Source of the DNA: SIG510 sp045540975 | GTDB lineage: Bacteria > Bacillota > Clostridia > Oscillospirales > JAAYXM01 | Reading direction: 5' to 3' | NCBI GenBank assembly: GCA_045540975.1 | Contig: JAZQIE010000102.1 | Location: 1-13,096, forward strand | DNA: 13,096 nt | Part shown: piece after piece, positions 1 to 6,110 of the stretch | Numbering within the stretch: the stretch's first letter is position 1 | Layout of the letters: each line of letters starts with the position of its first letter | The notes under the pieces: generated by a model | Told to the model about the DNA's origin: nothing | Databases searched by the model: none | The model's input: the letters and a program-made list of their open reading frames with translations, nothing else | Made by a program: the position numbers and the translations under genes

Positions 1-99
1 GCCGTGGGTACGCACTTTCCCCGTGCGAAACAGCAGCTCCTCCGAGAAGGTGGTTTTGCCCGCGTCGACATGGGCAAAAATTCCGACGGTACGTTTCAT
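1..99 (-). CDS. TetM/EF-G family translational GTPase, N-terminus only (partial)
   Basis: Only the first 33 codons are present; the gene runs off the left edge. The peptide begins MKRTVGIFAHVDAGKTT, with the G1/P-loop of translational GTPases (AHVDAGKTT, residues 9-17) right at the N-terminus. That placement and the following SEELLFRTG are typical of the EF-G superfamily and especially of the TetM/TetO/TetW ribosomal-protection branch, whose members start with a short strand and then the G1 loop. The start ATG (97-99) overlaps the stop of the upstream HD gene as ATGA, and AAGGAGA lies about five bases upstream, inside that gene, so translation is probably coupled. Family knowledge predicts a ribosome-binding GTPase. 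Whether it confers tetracycline protection or is one of the many chromosomal EF-G-like paralogues without that role cannot be decided from 33 residues. Confidence 0.85.
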   Translation of the reverse strand, partial: MKRTVGIFAHVDAGKTTFSEELLFRTGKVRTHG

Positions 100-527
100 A
101 AGGTCTCCTTTAAGATTTGGATGGCGGTTTTGTATTTTTCGGCACGTGCACGTGCACGGTCGTCCACAAAATCCAGCCGAGTAAGGTCGCTGTTGTGCAT
201 AAGGTCTGCGAGTTTGACCGCACGCGCAATCGGATTTTGCCCGATGGCGCGGACATAGTCGAAGTAGTCGGTTGCATCGTCATGGGTCAGCAGGGTGAGT
301 GCCTCGATGATTTCGGGCGGAAACTCCCGTGCGAGGTCTGAGAGCGTGATGTCGGTATCCTCCGCGACATCGTGGAGGAGTGCCACGCAAATCTCCGCCT
401 CGCTCGTCATTTGCTCGGCAAGATGGACGGGATGGTAAATATACGGCAATCCGTTTTTGTCGGTTTGGTCTTTGTGCGCGGTGAATGCAATTTTCATCGC
501 TTTTTTTGTGAGTACGGTATAGAGCAT
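96..527 (-). CDS. HD-domain hydrolase, MESH1/SpoT-like small alarmone hydrolase
   Basis: This 143-residue protein is a stand-alone HD phosphohydrolase domain of the kind found in RelA/SpoT and in MESH1-type small alarmone hydrolases. Visible metal and catalytic motifs are YHPVHLA (His32), LLHDVAEDT (His52-Asp53 and Glu56-Asp57) and VKLADLMHN (Asp108, His111), the same order as the (p)ppGpp hydrolase domain of SpoT. There is no synthetase or regulatory domain. The likely reaction is Mn-dependent removal of the 3' pyrophosphate of (p)ppGpp; other nucleotide substrates, such as NADPH for metazoan MESH1, are possible. The start at 525-527 is chosen because GGAAGGA lies just upstream; a longer reading frame to 611 lacks a ribosome site and starts in non-conserved sequence. 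The stop overlaps the GTPase start. The gene probably belonged to an operon with rlmCD before the insertion described at 551-1232. Confidence 0.85.
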   Translation of the reverse strand: MLYTVLTKKAMKIAFTAHKDQTDKNGLPYIYHPVHLAEQMTSEAEICVALLHDVAEDTDITLSDLAREFPPEIIEALTLLTHDDATDYFDYVRAIGQNPIARAVKLADLMHNSDLTRLDFVDDRARARAEKYKTAIQILKETL

Positions 528-531
528 CGCA

Positions 532-579
532 TTATCCTTCCTTTCGCTGAAGCAAAGCCACGCTTTCAAGTGTTGCTTG
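532..579 (-). pseudogene. Remnant of the original 3' end of rlmCD
   Basis: In one minus-strand frame this stretch reads QATLESVALLQRKEG and then TAA (532-534). ESVALL followed by a short basic tail is how RlmCD/RumA proteins end, and the intact rlmCD copy in this window ends HVESVALLTRSN. The shared codons come from the 17-base direct repeat (551-567 and 1216-1232). The TAA falls four bases before the HD gene start, a typical operon distance, and the HD gene's ribosome site lies in the last remnant codons. A TAA at 580-582 cuts the frame upstream, so nothing here is translated as part of a larger protein now. That it is the displaced rlmCD tail is an inference from the motif, frame and spacing. 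Confidence 0.6.
551..567. repeat. 17-bp direct repeat, outer copy
   Basis: This copy of AGCAAAGCCACGCTTTC is identical to 1216-1232. On the minus strand it encodes ESVALL in the remnant frame. It may be a target-site duplication or a recombination core. Confidence 0.8.
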
Positions 580-662
580 TTAACCCAACTTTTTACTTTT
601 TGATATAACATCCATTAGGATATTCTGATTCGTCAAAAAACTCATATTTTTTGCCGTTATTA

Positions 663-1025
663 TCATACGTTATCAGTTCTTTCTTTCGCAGTATTTATAG
701 ATTTTACAAGTATTCGCCTTATGACACCGCATTCTTGTAAAAGCTCTTTTGATATATCTTCTGTAATACAATTTGAACCAACAAGCATCTCAATCCAGTA
801 TTCGGTTTCAGCACACTCTTTTAAAGCAATATGAAACTTATTTATAAAATCCGCTTTACTCGATGCATAATTTGCCTCGTGGATATTTGCGCCGATAGAT
901 GTGGCGCTTCGTGTAATTTGATTAACAAGAACACCTCTGCCTTTTTTTGTGTCAATAGTATCACAGACAGATATAATCCTGAGTGCTAATGCTTTTGCTC
1001 TTGTCCTAAGAACGGAATCTTTCAT
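663..1025 (-). CDS. Four-helix-bundle protein, S23/23S rRNA-IVS family
   Basis: This 120-residue, all-helical, lysine/arginine-rich protein matches the four-helix-bundle (S23, 23S rRNA intervening-sequence) family in length and pattern. It has an N-terminal basic helix, the segment NQITRSATSIGANIHEANYASSK, where the conserved R-A-x-S-I-x-x-N-I-x-E core is readable, then KFHIALKECAETEYWIEML and a C-terminal helix ending in TAKER. The family was first described in ORFs inside intervening sequences of 23S rRNA genes, and it shares its fold with Avd, the accessory protein of diversity-generating retroelements. Its biochemical role is unsettled; nucleic-acid binding is the usual suggestion. The ATG (1023-1025) has AAAAGGAGAG at a good distance. 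Codons are AT-rich compared with all neighbours, suggesting acquisition. It directly follows the GTGAAGTT array, which forms its 5' flank, and sits inside the putative insertion. Confidence 0.85.
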   Translation of the reverse strand: MKDSVLRTRAKALALRIISVCDTIDTKKGRGVLVNQITRSATSIGANIHEANYASSKADFINKFHIALKECAETEYWIEMLVGSNCITEDISKELLQECGVIRRILVKSINTAKERTDNV

Positions 1026-1040
1026 GTTTCTCTCCTTTTA

Positions 1041-1202
1041 GTGAAGTTTTTGCTGTCAGCAAAAGTGAAGTTGTTTGCACAGTGAAGTTTTGTCCTTGCG
1101 GACAAAGTGAAGTTAAGTTTGCCACTGCACCGCAAGGTGCAACTTCACTACGCAGTAACTTCGCTCAATTCATTGAACTTCACTTGCCGTGAGGCAAACT
1201 TA
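1041..1202. repeat. GTGAAGTT palindromic repeat cluster with serial stem-loops
   Basis: GTGAAGTT occurs in direct orientation at 1041-1048, 1065-1072, 1082-1089 and 1107-1114. It is inverted (AACTTCAC) at 1141-1148 and 1176-1183, with a one-mismatch copy at 1157-1164. Short hairpins sit between copies: 1048-1055 with 1057-1064; 1089-1095 with 1100-1106; 1126-1131 with 1136-1141 (loop GCAA); 1165-1169 with 1172-1176; 1184-1188 with 1193-1197 (loop GTGA). Two larger pairings are possible: 1106-1114 with 1141-1149, and 1114-1123 with 1193-1202. The right end supplies the stop codon of rlmCD. There is no T-run, so it is not a standard terminator. The cluster occupies the whole gap between rlmCD and the S23-like gene. 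Confidence 0.85.
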
Positions 1203-2555
1203 GTTGGAACGCGTGAGCAAAGCCACGCTTTCCACATGATGGGTTTTGGGGAAGAGGTCAACCGGAGTGACCTTGGTGAGTTCGTAGGGTGCGGTGTCGC
1301 ACAAAATCCGCAAGTCGCGGGCGAGGGTTGCGGGGTCGCAGGAGACGTAGACAATTCGGCGCGGCTGCATCTTTGCGATGGCGGAGATGCCGTCGGGCGT
1401 CAGTCCCTTGCGCGGCGGGTCGACCACCACAACGTCGGGGTAGGTCTCGGATTTTGCGAGTTCTTCCGCGGCGGCGGTTGCATCCGCGCAGCGGAAAGTG
1501 ACGTTTGCAACACCGTTGCGCGCGGCATTTTCCTTGGCGTTTTCGATTGCCTCGGGCACAACCTCGATGCCGAGGACTTCTTTTGCGCGACGGGCGAGGC
1601 AGAGGGTGATGGTACCTGCGCCGCAGTATAAATCCAGCGCGGTCATGGTATCATCGAGCGCGGCATATTCCAGCGCGGTTTCATATAGCCGCTCGGCCTG
1701 GTCGTGATTGACCTGATAAAATGCTTCGGGGGCGAGAGAGAAACGAAGACCGCACAGGACATCCTCCACGTTGGGATTGCCCCAAAGCGTGCGCGTGGTG
1801 TTTCCTAAAATGACGTTGGTGTTTTCGGGGTTGAGGTTTAAGACCACACCTGTGAGTTCGGGGTGGTTTGCGCGGAGGGTTTTCACCAGTTCATCCGCGT
1901 ATTTGGGTGCGGTTTTGCAAATCAGACACAGCACCGCACCGAATTTGCCCGAACGGACAAAGACATGGCGCACCACACCCTTGTGTGTGACCTCGTTATA
2001 GGCAGGGATGCGCCACTCCGACATCCACGCCCGCACGGTACGGGTGACCGCGTTTGCAAGTTCGGTCTGCAAAAGGCAATCCTCGGTGGGGATGACGGTA
2101 TGGGTGCGCTTGCGGTAGAACCCCGAAATCGGGACACCGTTTTCCTCGGAGACCGGAAACTGCGCCTTGTTGCGGTAACGTGTGGAACGGGTATCCTTGA
2201 TGATGGGAGAAACCGCACACGAAAAGCCGCCGATACGGGTGATGGCGTCCTGCACACGCGCGGTTTTGAAATACGCTTCTTCCTCGAAATCCATATGCCA
2301 CAGCACACAGCCGCCGCATTTGGGGAAGACCGCGCACGCGGGCGCGACACGGTGCGCACTCGGGGTGAGGAGGGTTACCACACGTCCGTATGCCACGCGC
2401 TCGGATACTTTGAGGATTTGGATTTCCGCGGTCTCGCCGCGCAAAAGCCCCGACACAAAGACCACGCGCCCGTCAATTCGGCAGACGCATTGCCCCTCGG
2501 CGGTATATCCGCCGCCCGTTACGGTATGGATGGAATTTTTTACGAGTTCTTGCAT
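1200..2555 (-). CDS. rlmCD: 23S rRNA (uracil-5-)-methyltransferase, RlmCD/RumA family
   Basis: This 451-residue SAM-dependent enzyme should methylate C5 of uridines in 23S rRNA (U747/U1939 in RlmCD of Gram-positives). In order, it has an N-terminal TRAM RNA-binding domain (about residues 1-60, with GEGQC-like start and VFVSGLLRGE), the [4Fe-4S] cysteines CAVFPKCGGC plus a later EDC, the SAM site LDLYCGAGTITLCLA, the DPPRKG motif and the catalytic-cysteine motif YVSCDPATLARDL. The length is normal. The start at 2553-2555 is supported by GGGAG about eight bases upstream and by the TRAM beginning at once; an upstream in-frame extension to 2984 overlaps murD and is unlikely. The last residues TRSN and the TAA (1200-1202) appear to come from the adjoining repeat element rather than the ancestral gene. 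The gene is divergent from murD. Confidence 0.93.
   Translation of the reverse strand: MQELVKNSIHTVTGGGYTAEGQCVCRIDGRVVFVSGLLRGETAEIQILKVSERVAYGRVVTLLTPSAHRVAPACAVFPKCGGCVLWHMDFEEEAYFKTARVQDAITRIGGFSCAVSPIIKDTRSTRYRNKAQFPVSEENGVPISGFYRKRTHTVIPTEDCLLQTELANAVTRTVRAWMSEWRIPAYNEVTHKGVVRHVFVRSGKFGAVLCLICKTAPKYADELVKTLRANHPELTGVVLNLNPENTNVILGNTTRTLWGNPNVEDVLCGLRFSLAPEAFYQVNHDQAERLYETALEYAALDDTMTALDLYCGAGTITLCLARRAKEVLGIEVVPEAIENAKENAARNGVANVTFRCADATAAAEELAKSETYPDVVVVDPPRKGLTPDGISAIAKMQPRRIVYVSCDPATLARDLRILCDTAPYELTKVTPVDLFPKTHHVESVALLTRSN
1216..1232. repeat. 17-bp direct repeat, copy inside rlmCD
   Basis: This is identical to 551-567. On the minus strand it encodes ESVALL close to the C-terminus of the methyltransferase; beyond it rlmCD has only the tail TRSN. 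Confidence 0.8.
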
Positions 2556-2593
2556 ACGGATTCTCCCAAAACACTTGTAATTTTTCTTCTTTA

Positions 2594-2604
2594 AGCATAT
2601 CATA
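2594..2604 (-). promoter_or_regulatory. Probable -10 region of the rlmCD promoter
   Basis: On the minus strand this stretch offers TATGAT (2599-2604) and, overlapping it, an extended -10 TGATATGCT (2594-2602), 40-50 bases before the rlmCD start. No good -35 was found. It lies back to back with the murD promoter. Confidence 0.35.
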
Positions 2605-2649
2605 GAATCAGAAAATGCGCAATGAATCCGTGCAAAATTCCGAGAAGTA

Positions 2650-2658
2650 TGGTATACT
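2650..2658 (+). promoter_or_regulatory. Extended -10 promoter of the murD operon
   Basis: TGGTATACT is an extended -10 (TGN plus TATACT, five of six matches to TATAAT). The -35 position (2630-2635) is poor, as often seen with extended -10 promoters. It lies 32 bases before the murD ATG, and no other promoter was seen before the terminator at 8034, so it probably drives murD, the three peptidases and the LysR gene. Confidence 0.5.
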
Positions 2659-2690
2659 ACTCTCAGACTATAAAAAGGGGGCGCGAGACG

Positions 2691-4058
2691 ATGACGGCGC
2701 GCTATGATTCTTTTACTGAAAAATTCAAAGGGAAACGGGTCGCGGTGCTGGGCTTTGGCGTGAGCAACACACCGCTGGTACGTTTGCTGCTTTCGGTCGG
2801 CGCGGCGGTGACCGTGTGCGACAAGCGTGAGAGATGCGAGTTTGACTCCGCGGTTTTGGAGGAGTTTTCCGCGGCGGAAATGCGCCTTGGGGCAGACTAC
2901 CTGAAGGGGCTTGACCACGACGTGATTTTCCGTACCCCGGGGATGCGCCCCGACCTTCCCGAAATTGCGGAGGCGGTGGAGCACGGCGCGGTCTTAACCT
3001 CCGAGATGGAGGAGTTTTTCGCGCTGTGTCCGTGTCCCATCATCGGGGTGACGGGGAGTGACGGCAAGACCACCACGACCACAATCATCCATGAGTTTTT
3101 GAAAGCCGAGGGGAAGACCTGCTATGTGGGCGGGAATATCGGCACTCCGCTTCTTGACCGCGCAGGCGAGATGAAGCAAGACCATATCGTGGTGCTGGAG
3201 CTTTCTTCCTTCCAGCTGATGACCATGAAAGCCTCGCCCGAGATTGCGGTGGTGACCAACATCGCCCCGAATCATTTGGACGTACATACCTCGATGGAAG
3301 AATACACCGAGGCGAAGACCAATTTATACAGAAACCGTGAAGACGGACGTGTGGTACTCAATCTCGACAATGAGATTACCCGCAGGCTTGGAAAAGAACT
3401 TCCCTCCCGCGCGGTCTTCTTCTCGCGGAGAGAGGATGCGCACGTGTGCATGAAGGACGGCGCGATCCTACGCGGCGAGACCCGTGTTTTGGAGGTCTCG
3501 GACATCCGTATCCCGGGGATGCACAATGTGGAAAACTATATGGCGGCGATTGCGGCGACAGAGGGTCTTGTTTCGGACGAGACGATTCGCCGTGTGGCAC
3601 GGGAATTTTCCGGTGTGCGCCACCGTATGGAGCTGGTGCGCGAGCTTGGTGGGGTAAAATACTACAACGACTCGATTGCATCCAGCCCGACCCGCACGAT
3701 TGCGGGACTGCGCGCGTTTGCGCAGAAGGTGATTTTGATTGCGGGCGGTAAGGACAAGGGTGTCCCCTTTACCGAGCTTGGTGAAGCGGCGCTCAAACAC
3801 TGCAAGGCGGTGGTGCTAAACGGCCCTACGATGAGTGCGATTTACGAGAGCATTGTATCCGCGCACGGCTATGATGCGGAGAGGTTACCCGTTTACTGCT
3901 GTCAGAGTTTTGAAGAGGCGGTGGCGTGCGCGCATCAAATTGCAAAGTCGGGAGATATTGTCACATTGTCGCCCGCTTGCACCTCGTTTGACCGATTCAA
4001 GAATTTTGCCGAGCGCGGCGATTATTTCAGAACACTGGTGGGTGAGTTTACCGAATGA
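2691..4058 (+). CDS. murD: UDP-N-acetylmuramoylalanine--D-glutamate ligase
   Basis: MurD adds D-glutamate to UDP-MurNAc-L-Ala in cytoplasmic peptidoglycan precursor synthesis, using ATP. The 455-residue length is standard. The N-terminal Rossmann-like UDP-binding domain contains GKRVAVLGFGVSNTPL (about 14-29). The central ATPase domain has the P-loop GVTGSDGKTTTT (119-130), SSFQL (172-176), NIAPNHLDVH (190-199) and a lysine in TEAKTNL (K209) at the position of the carbamylated lysine. The C-terminal domain has DSIASSPTRTI (327-337), AGGKDKG (351-357) and LSPACTSFDRFKNFAERGDYF (426-446). The ATG at 2691 is preferred because AAGGGGG lies at 2675-2681 and the protein begins in register with the family; an upstream in-frame ATG at 2622 precedes the promoter. 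Its stop overlaps the next start (ATGA). Most murD genes sit in the dcw cluster, so this location among peptidases is unusual. Confidence 0.95.
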   Translation: MTARYDSFTEKFKGKRVAVLGFGVSNTPLVRLLLSVGAAVTVCDKRERCEFDSAVLEEFSAAEMRLGADYLKGLDHDVIFRTPGMRPDLPEIAEAVEHGAVLTSEMEEFFALCPCPIIGVTGSDGKTTTTTIIHEFLKAEGKTCYVGGNIGTPLLDRAGEMKQDHIVVLELSSFQLMTMKASPEIAVVTNIAPNHLDVHTSMEEYTEAKTNLYRNREDGRVVLNLDNEITRRLGKELPSRAVFFSRREDAHVCMKDGAILRGETRVLEVSDIRIPGMHNVENYMAAIAATEGLVSDETIRRVAREFSGVRHRMELVRELGGVKYYNDSIASSPTRTIAGLRAFAQKVILIAGGKDKGVPFTELGEAALKHCKAVVLNGPTMSAIYESIVSAHGYDAERLPVYCCQSFEEAVACAHQIAKSGDIVTLSPACTSFDRFKNFAERGDYFRTLVGEFTE

Positions 4059-5092
4059 AGTATTTAGAACAATTGCAGCGGCTTTGTGCGACACCTGCGC
4101 CGAGTGGCTTTGAAATGCCTGCGGCGCGCAGAATTGCCATGCTCTTGGAACGCTCTTGCGATGATGTGGAAATCGACCCGCTCGGGAATGTCATCGGTGT
4201 CCTCCGCTGCGGCAAGAAGAACGCGAAGACCGTGCTTTTGGATGCACACATCGACGAAATCGGATTGATCGTGACCGGACACAAGGAGGGGTTTTTACGG
4301 TTTGAGCCGCTCGGCGGTGTGGATGCGCGGATTCTGCCCGCACGCGAGGTGCAGGTCTGCGCGGACGAGCCGTATTTCGGCGTGATTACCTGTATGCCGC
4401 CGCATCTCTCCACCGCGGCCGAGATGGAAAAGGCGATGAAGAAGGACACCCTTTTCATTGATGTGGGTCTTACGCAGGAGGAGGCGCAGGAGAAAATCCC
4501 TGTGGGAACGCCTGTGGTGTTCGCTTCAACCTGCGCCGCGTTGCAGAACAAGTGCATCACGGGTCGTGCGCTGGATGACCGCGCGTGCTTCTGCGCGATT
4601 TTGCGCGCGATTGAGATGTTAAAGCCGCTCAAACGGAATGTGGATGTGGTTGTGGTCGGCAGTGTACAGGAGGAACTTGGCTGCCGCGGTGCGCGGTGCG
4701 CGGGGTACACGGTAAATCCGGACTATGCGATTGCGGTGGATGTGACCCACGGCAGTACCCCGGATTCCCCCAAAAGCAAGACCTTTGATTTGGGGAGCGG
4801 GACCGCAATCGGGATGGGCCCGAATCTGCACCCCGGACTCACCAAACTGCTCTTAAAGCTTGCAAAGGAAAAGAAGATTGCGCACACGGTTGAGGTGTGC
4901 GAAGGGCATACCGGCACCAATGCATGGGTGCTTCAGACCGTGCGCGAGGGGATTAAGACCGGACTCCTTTCGGTACCGCTCAAATACATGCACACACCGG
5001 TTGAAACCTTGAGCGAAAAGGATTTGGAAGCCACCGCGAAACTGCTTGCGGCGGCGGTGGTCGCACTCGGAGAGGAGGGTCGCCGTGTTTGA
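4055..5092 (+). CDS. M42 family metallo-aminopeptidase (paralogue 1 of 3)
   Basis: This 345-residue M42 peptidase (glutamyl aminopeptidase/TET/FrvX type) is predicted to be a cytoplasmic dizinc or dicobalt exopeptidase trimming short peptides. The metal site is complete: AHIDEIG (His65, Asp67), ALDDR (Asp174/175), QEELGCRG (catalytic Glu206, ligand Glu207), AVDVTHG (Asp229) and YMHTPVE (His313). The PDZ-like insert typical of M42 lies between about residues 72 and 165. The start overlaps the murD stop by four bases, so it is probably translationally coupled. Compared with its two downstream paralogues it has several extra cysteines and uses the standard DDR motif. M42 enzymes form dodecameric tetrahedral particles, which fits cytosolic peptide recycling; the exact substrate class cannot be read from sequence. 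Confidence 0.93.
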   Translation: MKYLEQLQRLCATPAPSGFEMPAARRIAMLLERSCDDVEIDPLGNVIGVLRCGKKNAKTVLLDAHIDEIGLIVTGHKEGFLRFEPLGGVDARILPAREVQVCADEPYFGVITCMPPHLSTAAEMEKAMKKDTLFIDVGLTQEEAQEKIPVGTPVVFASTCAALQNKCITGRALDDRACFCAILRAIEMLKPLKRNVDVVVVGSVQEELGCRGARCAGYTVNPDYAIAVDVTHGSTPDSPKSKTFDLGSGTAIGMGPNLHPGLTKLLLKLAKEKKIAHTVEVCEGHTGTNAWVLQTVREGIKTGLLSVPLKYMHTPVETLSEKDLEATAKLLAAAVVALGEEGRRV

Positions 5093-6110
5093 TTTGTTAG
5101 AACAGCTCTGTAATCTCTCGGGTGTTTCGGGCAGCGAAGATGCGGTCCGTACCTTTATCCGCGCGTATGCAAAGCCGTATGCCGCGGAAATGAAAGAGGA
5201 CAGTATCGGAAATCTCTTTGTGAAGAAGAAGGGGAAGACCGAGCGGGGGGACACCCTCATGGTGTGCGCGCACATGGATGAGGTTGGCATGATTGTGAAG
5301 GAGATAACCGAGGACGGGTATTTGAAATTTGCAACCGTCGGCGGTGTGGACCACCGCATCCTGCTCGGAAAACGCGTGCGCGTGGGGAAAAAGGGCATCA
5401 CGGGTGTGATTGGCTCACGCGCGGTGCATCTCATCGGCGCGAGCGAGCGCGAGAGTATCCCGAAAACCGATGCGCTCTATATCGATATCGGTGTGAAAAA
5501 GCGCCTGCAAGCCGAGCGGTATGTATCCCTTGGCGATTTTGTCTCGTTTGAGCCGAATTTCCGTAAATTCGGGGATGGGCTCCTTTGCAGTAAGGCGATT
5601 GACGACCGCATCGGCTGTGCGGTCATGCTGAAACTGTTGAGTGAGGAATTGGAGTTTGACACCTGGTTTGTCTTCACCGTGCAGGAGGAAGTGGGACTTC
5701 GCGGTGCGACCACCGCGGCGTATACGGGAAGCCCCGACCGCGCTTTGATTTTGGAGGGGACAACCGCGGCAGACCTTCCGAGTGCGGAGGGGATGCGGCG
5801 CGTGTGCGATATTCACCGCGGCGTGGTCATCGGGCTGATGGATGGCGCGACCATCTATGACCCCGAGATGTTTGCCGCCCTGCGCAACCTTGCGGAGGAG
5901 AAGAACATTCCGTGGCAGACCAAGGAGATGATTGCGGGCGGCACCGATGCGGGCGCGATTCAGCGAAGCCGTGTCGGCGTGCGGTGCGCAAATCTTGCCG
6001 CGCCCGTGCGGTATTTGCACGGTCCTGCGAGTGTGACGAGTGTTTCCGCGTGTGAGTCGATGCTCTCGCTTGCGCGGATGTATGTGAACCTGGAAGGAGA
6101 ATCGGCATGA
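5085..6110 (+). CDS. M42 family metallo-aminopeptidase (paralogue 2 of 3), GTG start
   Basis: This 341-residue M42 peptidase has the ligand set CAHMDEVG (His63, Asp65), AIDDRIGC (Asp173/174), QEEVGLRG (Glu201/202) and RYLHGP (His312). The fourth position reads LILEGTTAAD, putting Glu224 where the two neighbouring paralogues have Asp in VDVT; a carboxylate is still there. The best start is GTG at 5085-5087, with GGAGG seven to eight bases upstream inside the previous gene. It starts eight bases before that gene's stop, and an earlier TTG at 5046 has no ribosome site. After the final His the usual SPVE is replaced by GPASVTS. A stretch around QEEVGLRG is identical at DNA level to the third paralogue (5667-5704). 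It probably acts on short cytosolic peptides, perhaps as part of mixed TET particles. Confidence 0.93.
   Translation: MFDLLEQLCNLSGVSGSEDAVRTFIRAYAKPYAAEMKEDSIGNLFVKKKGKTERGDTLMVCAHMDEVGMIVKEITEDGYLKFATVGGVDHRILLGKRVRVGKKGITGVIGSRAVHLIGASERESIPKTDALYIDIGVKKRLQAERYVSLGDFVSFEPNFRKFGDGLLCSKAIDDRIGCAVMLKLLSEELEFDTWFVFTVQEEVGLRGATTAAYTGSPDRALILEGTTAADLPSAEGMRRVCDIHRGVVIGLMDGATIYDPEMFAALRNLAEEKNIPWQTKEMIAGGTDAGAIQRSRVGVRCANLAAPVRYLHGPASVTSVSACESMLSLARMYVNLEGESA

Larger units (their letters stand above)
551..1232. mobile_element. Putative small mobile element with S23-like gene, bounded by 17-bp direct repeats
   Basis: The segment is bracketed by perfect 17-base direct repeats (AGCAAAGCCACGCTTTC) at 551-567 and 1216-1232. 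Between them are an AT-richer spacer, a four-helix-bundle gene and a cluster of GTGAAGTT palindromic repeats, all unlike the GC-richer neighbours. One repeat copy lies inside the end of rlmCD, the other inside the rlmCD-like remnant at 532-579. Collapsing the two repeats (removing 665 bases) yields an rlmCD gene ending ESVALLQRKEG, four bases before the HD gene. No transposase or recombinase gene is present, and no convincing terminal inverted repeats were found, so mobilisation would need factors in trans or an unknown mechanism. Homologous recombination between two rlmCD-type paralogues could also leave such a pattern. Confidence 0.5.

Noticed and set aside
1..99. Calling the GTPase a tetracycline resistance gene
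   Set aside because: Only 33 residues are visible and the G1 region is shared by many non-resistance EF-G paralogues.
528..611. Longer start for the HD hydrolase
   Set aside because: The first 28 residues lack a ribosome site and family similarity, and they read the rlmCD-like remnant in the wrong frame.
1184..1200. Terminator for rlmCD just after its stop
   Set aside because: The hairpin is short and followed by GTGAAGTT instead of a T-run, so readthrough into the S23-like gene is more likely.
1041..1202. Possible CRISPR array
   Set aside because: The repeats are only 8 bases, occur in both orientations and are separated by 8-17 bases of self-complementary sequence; there are no spacers of CRISPR length and no cas genes.
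663..1202. Possible diversity-generating retroelement, since the S23-like fold resembles Avd
   Set aside because: No reverse transcriptase, template/variable repeat pair or target gene is present in the window.
1200..2600. Several long open frames on the plus strand opposite rlmCD
   Set aside because: They have no recognisable domains or ribosome sites and arise from the GC-rich codon pattern of the gene on the other strand; the same holds for antisense frames opposite the M42, nfnA and nfnB genes.
2556..2984. Longer N-terminus for the rlmCD protein
   Set aside because: The extension runs through the intergenic region and antisense to murD, is unlike the family, and the internal ATG at 2555 has a good ribosome site directly before the TRAM domain.
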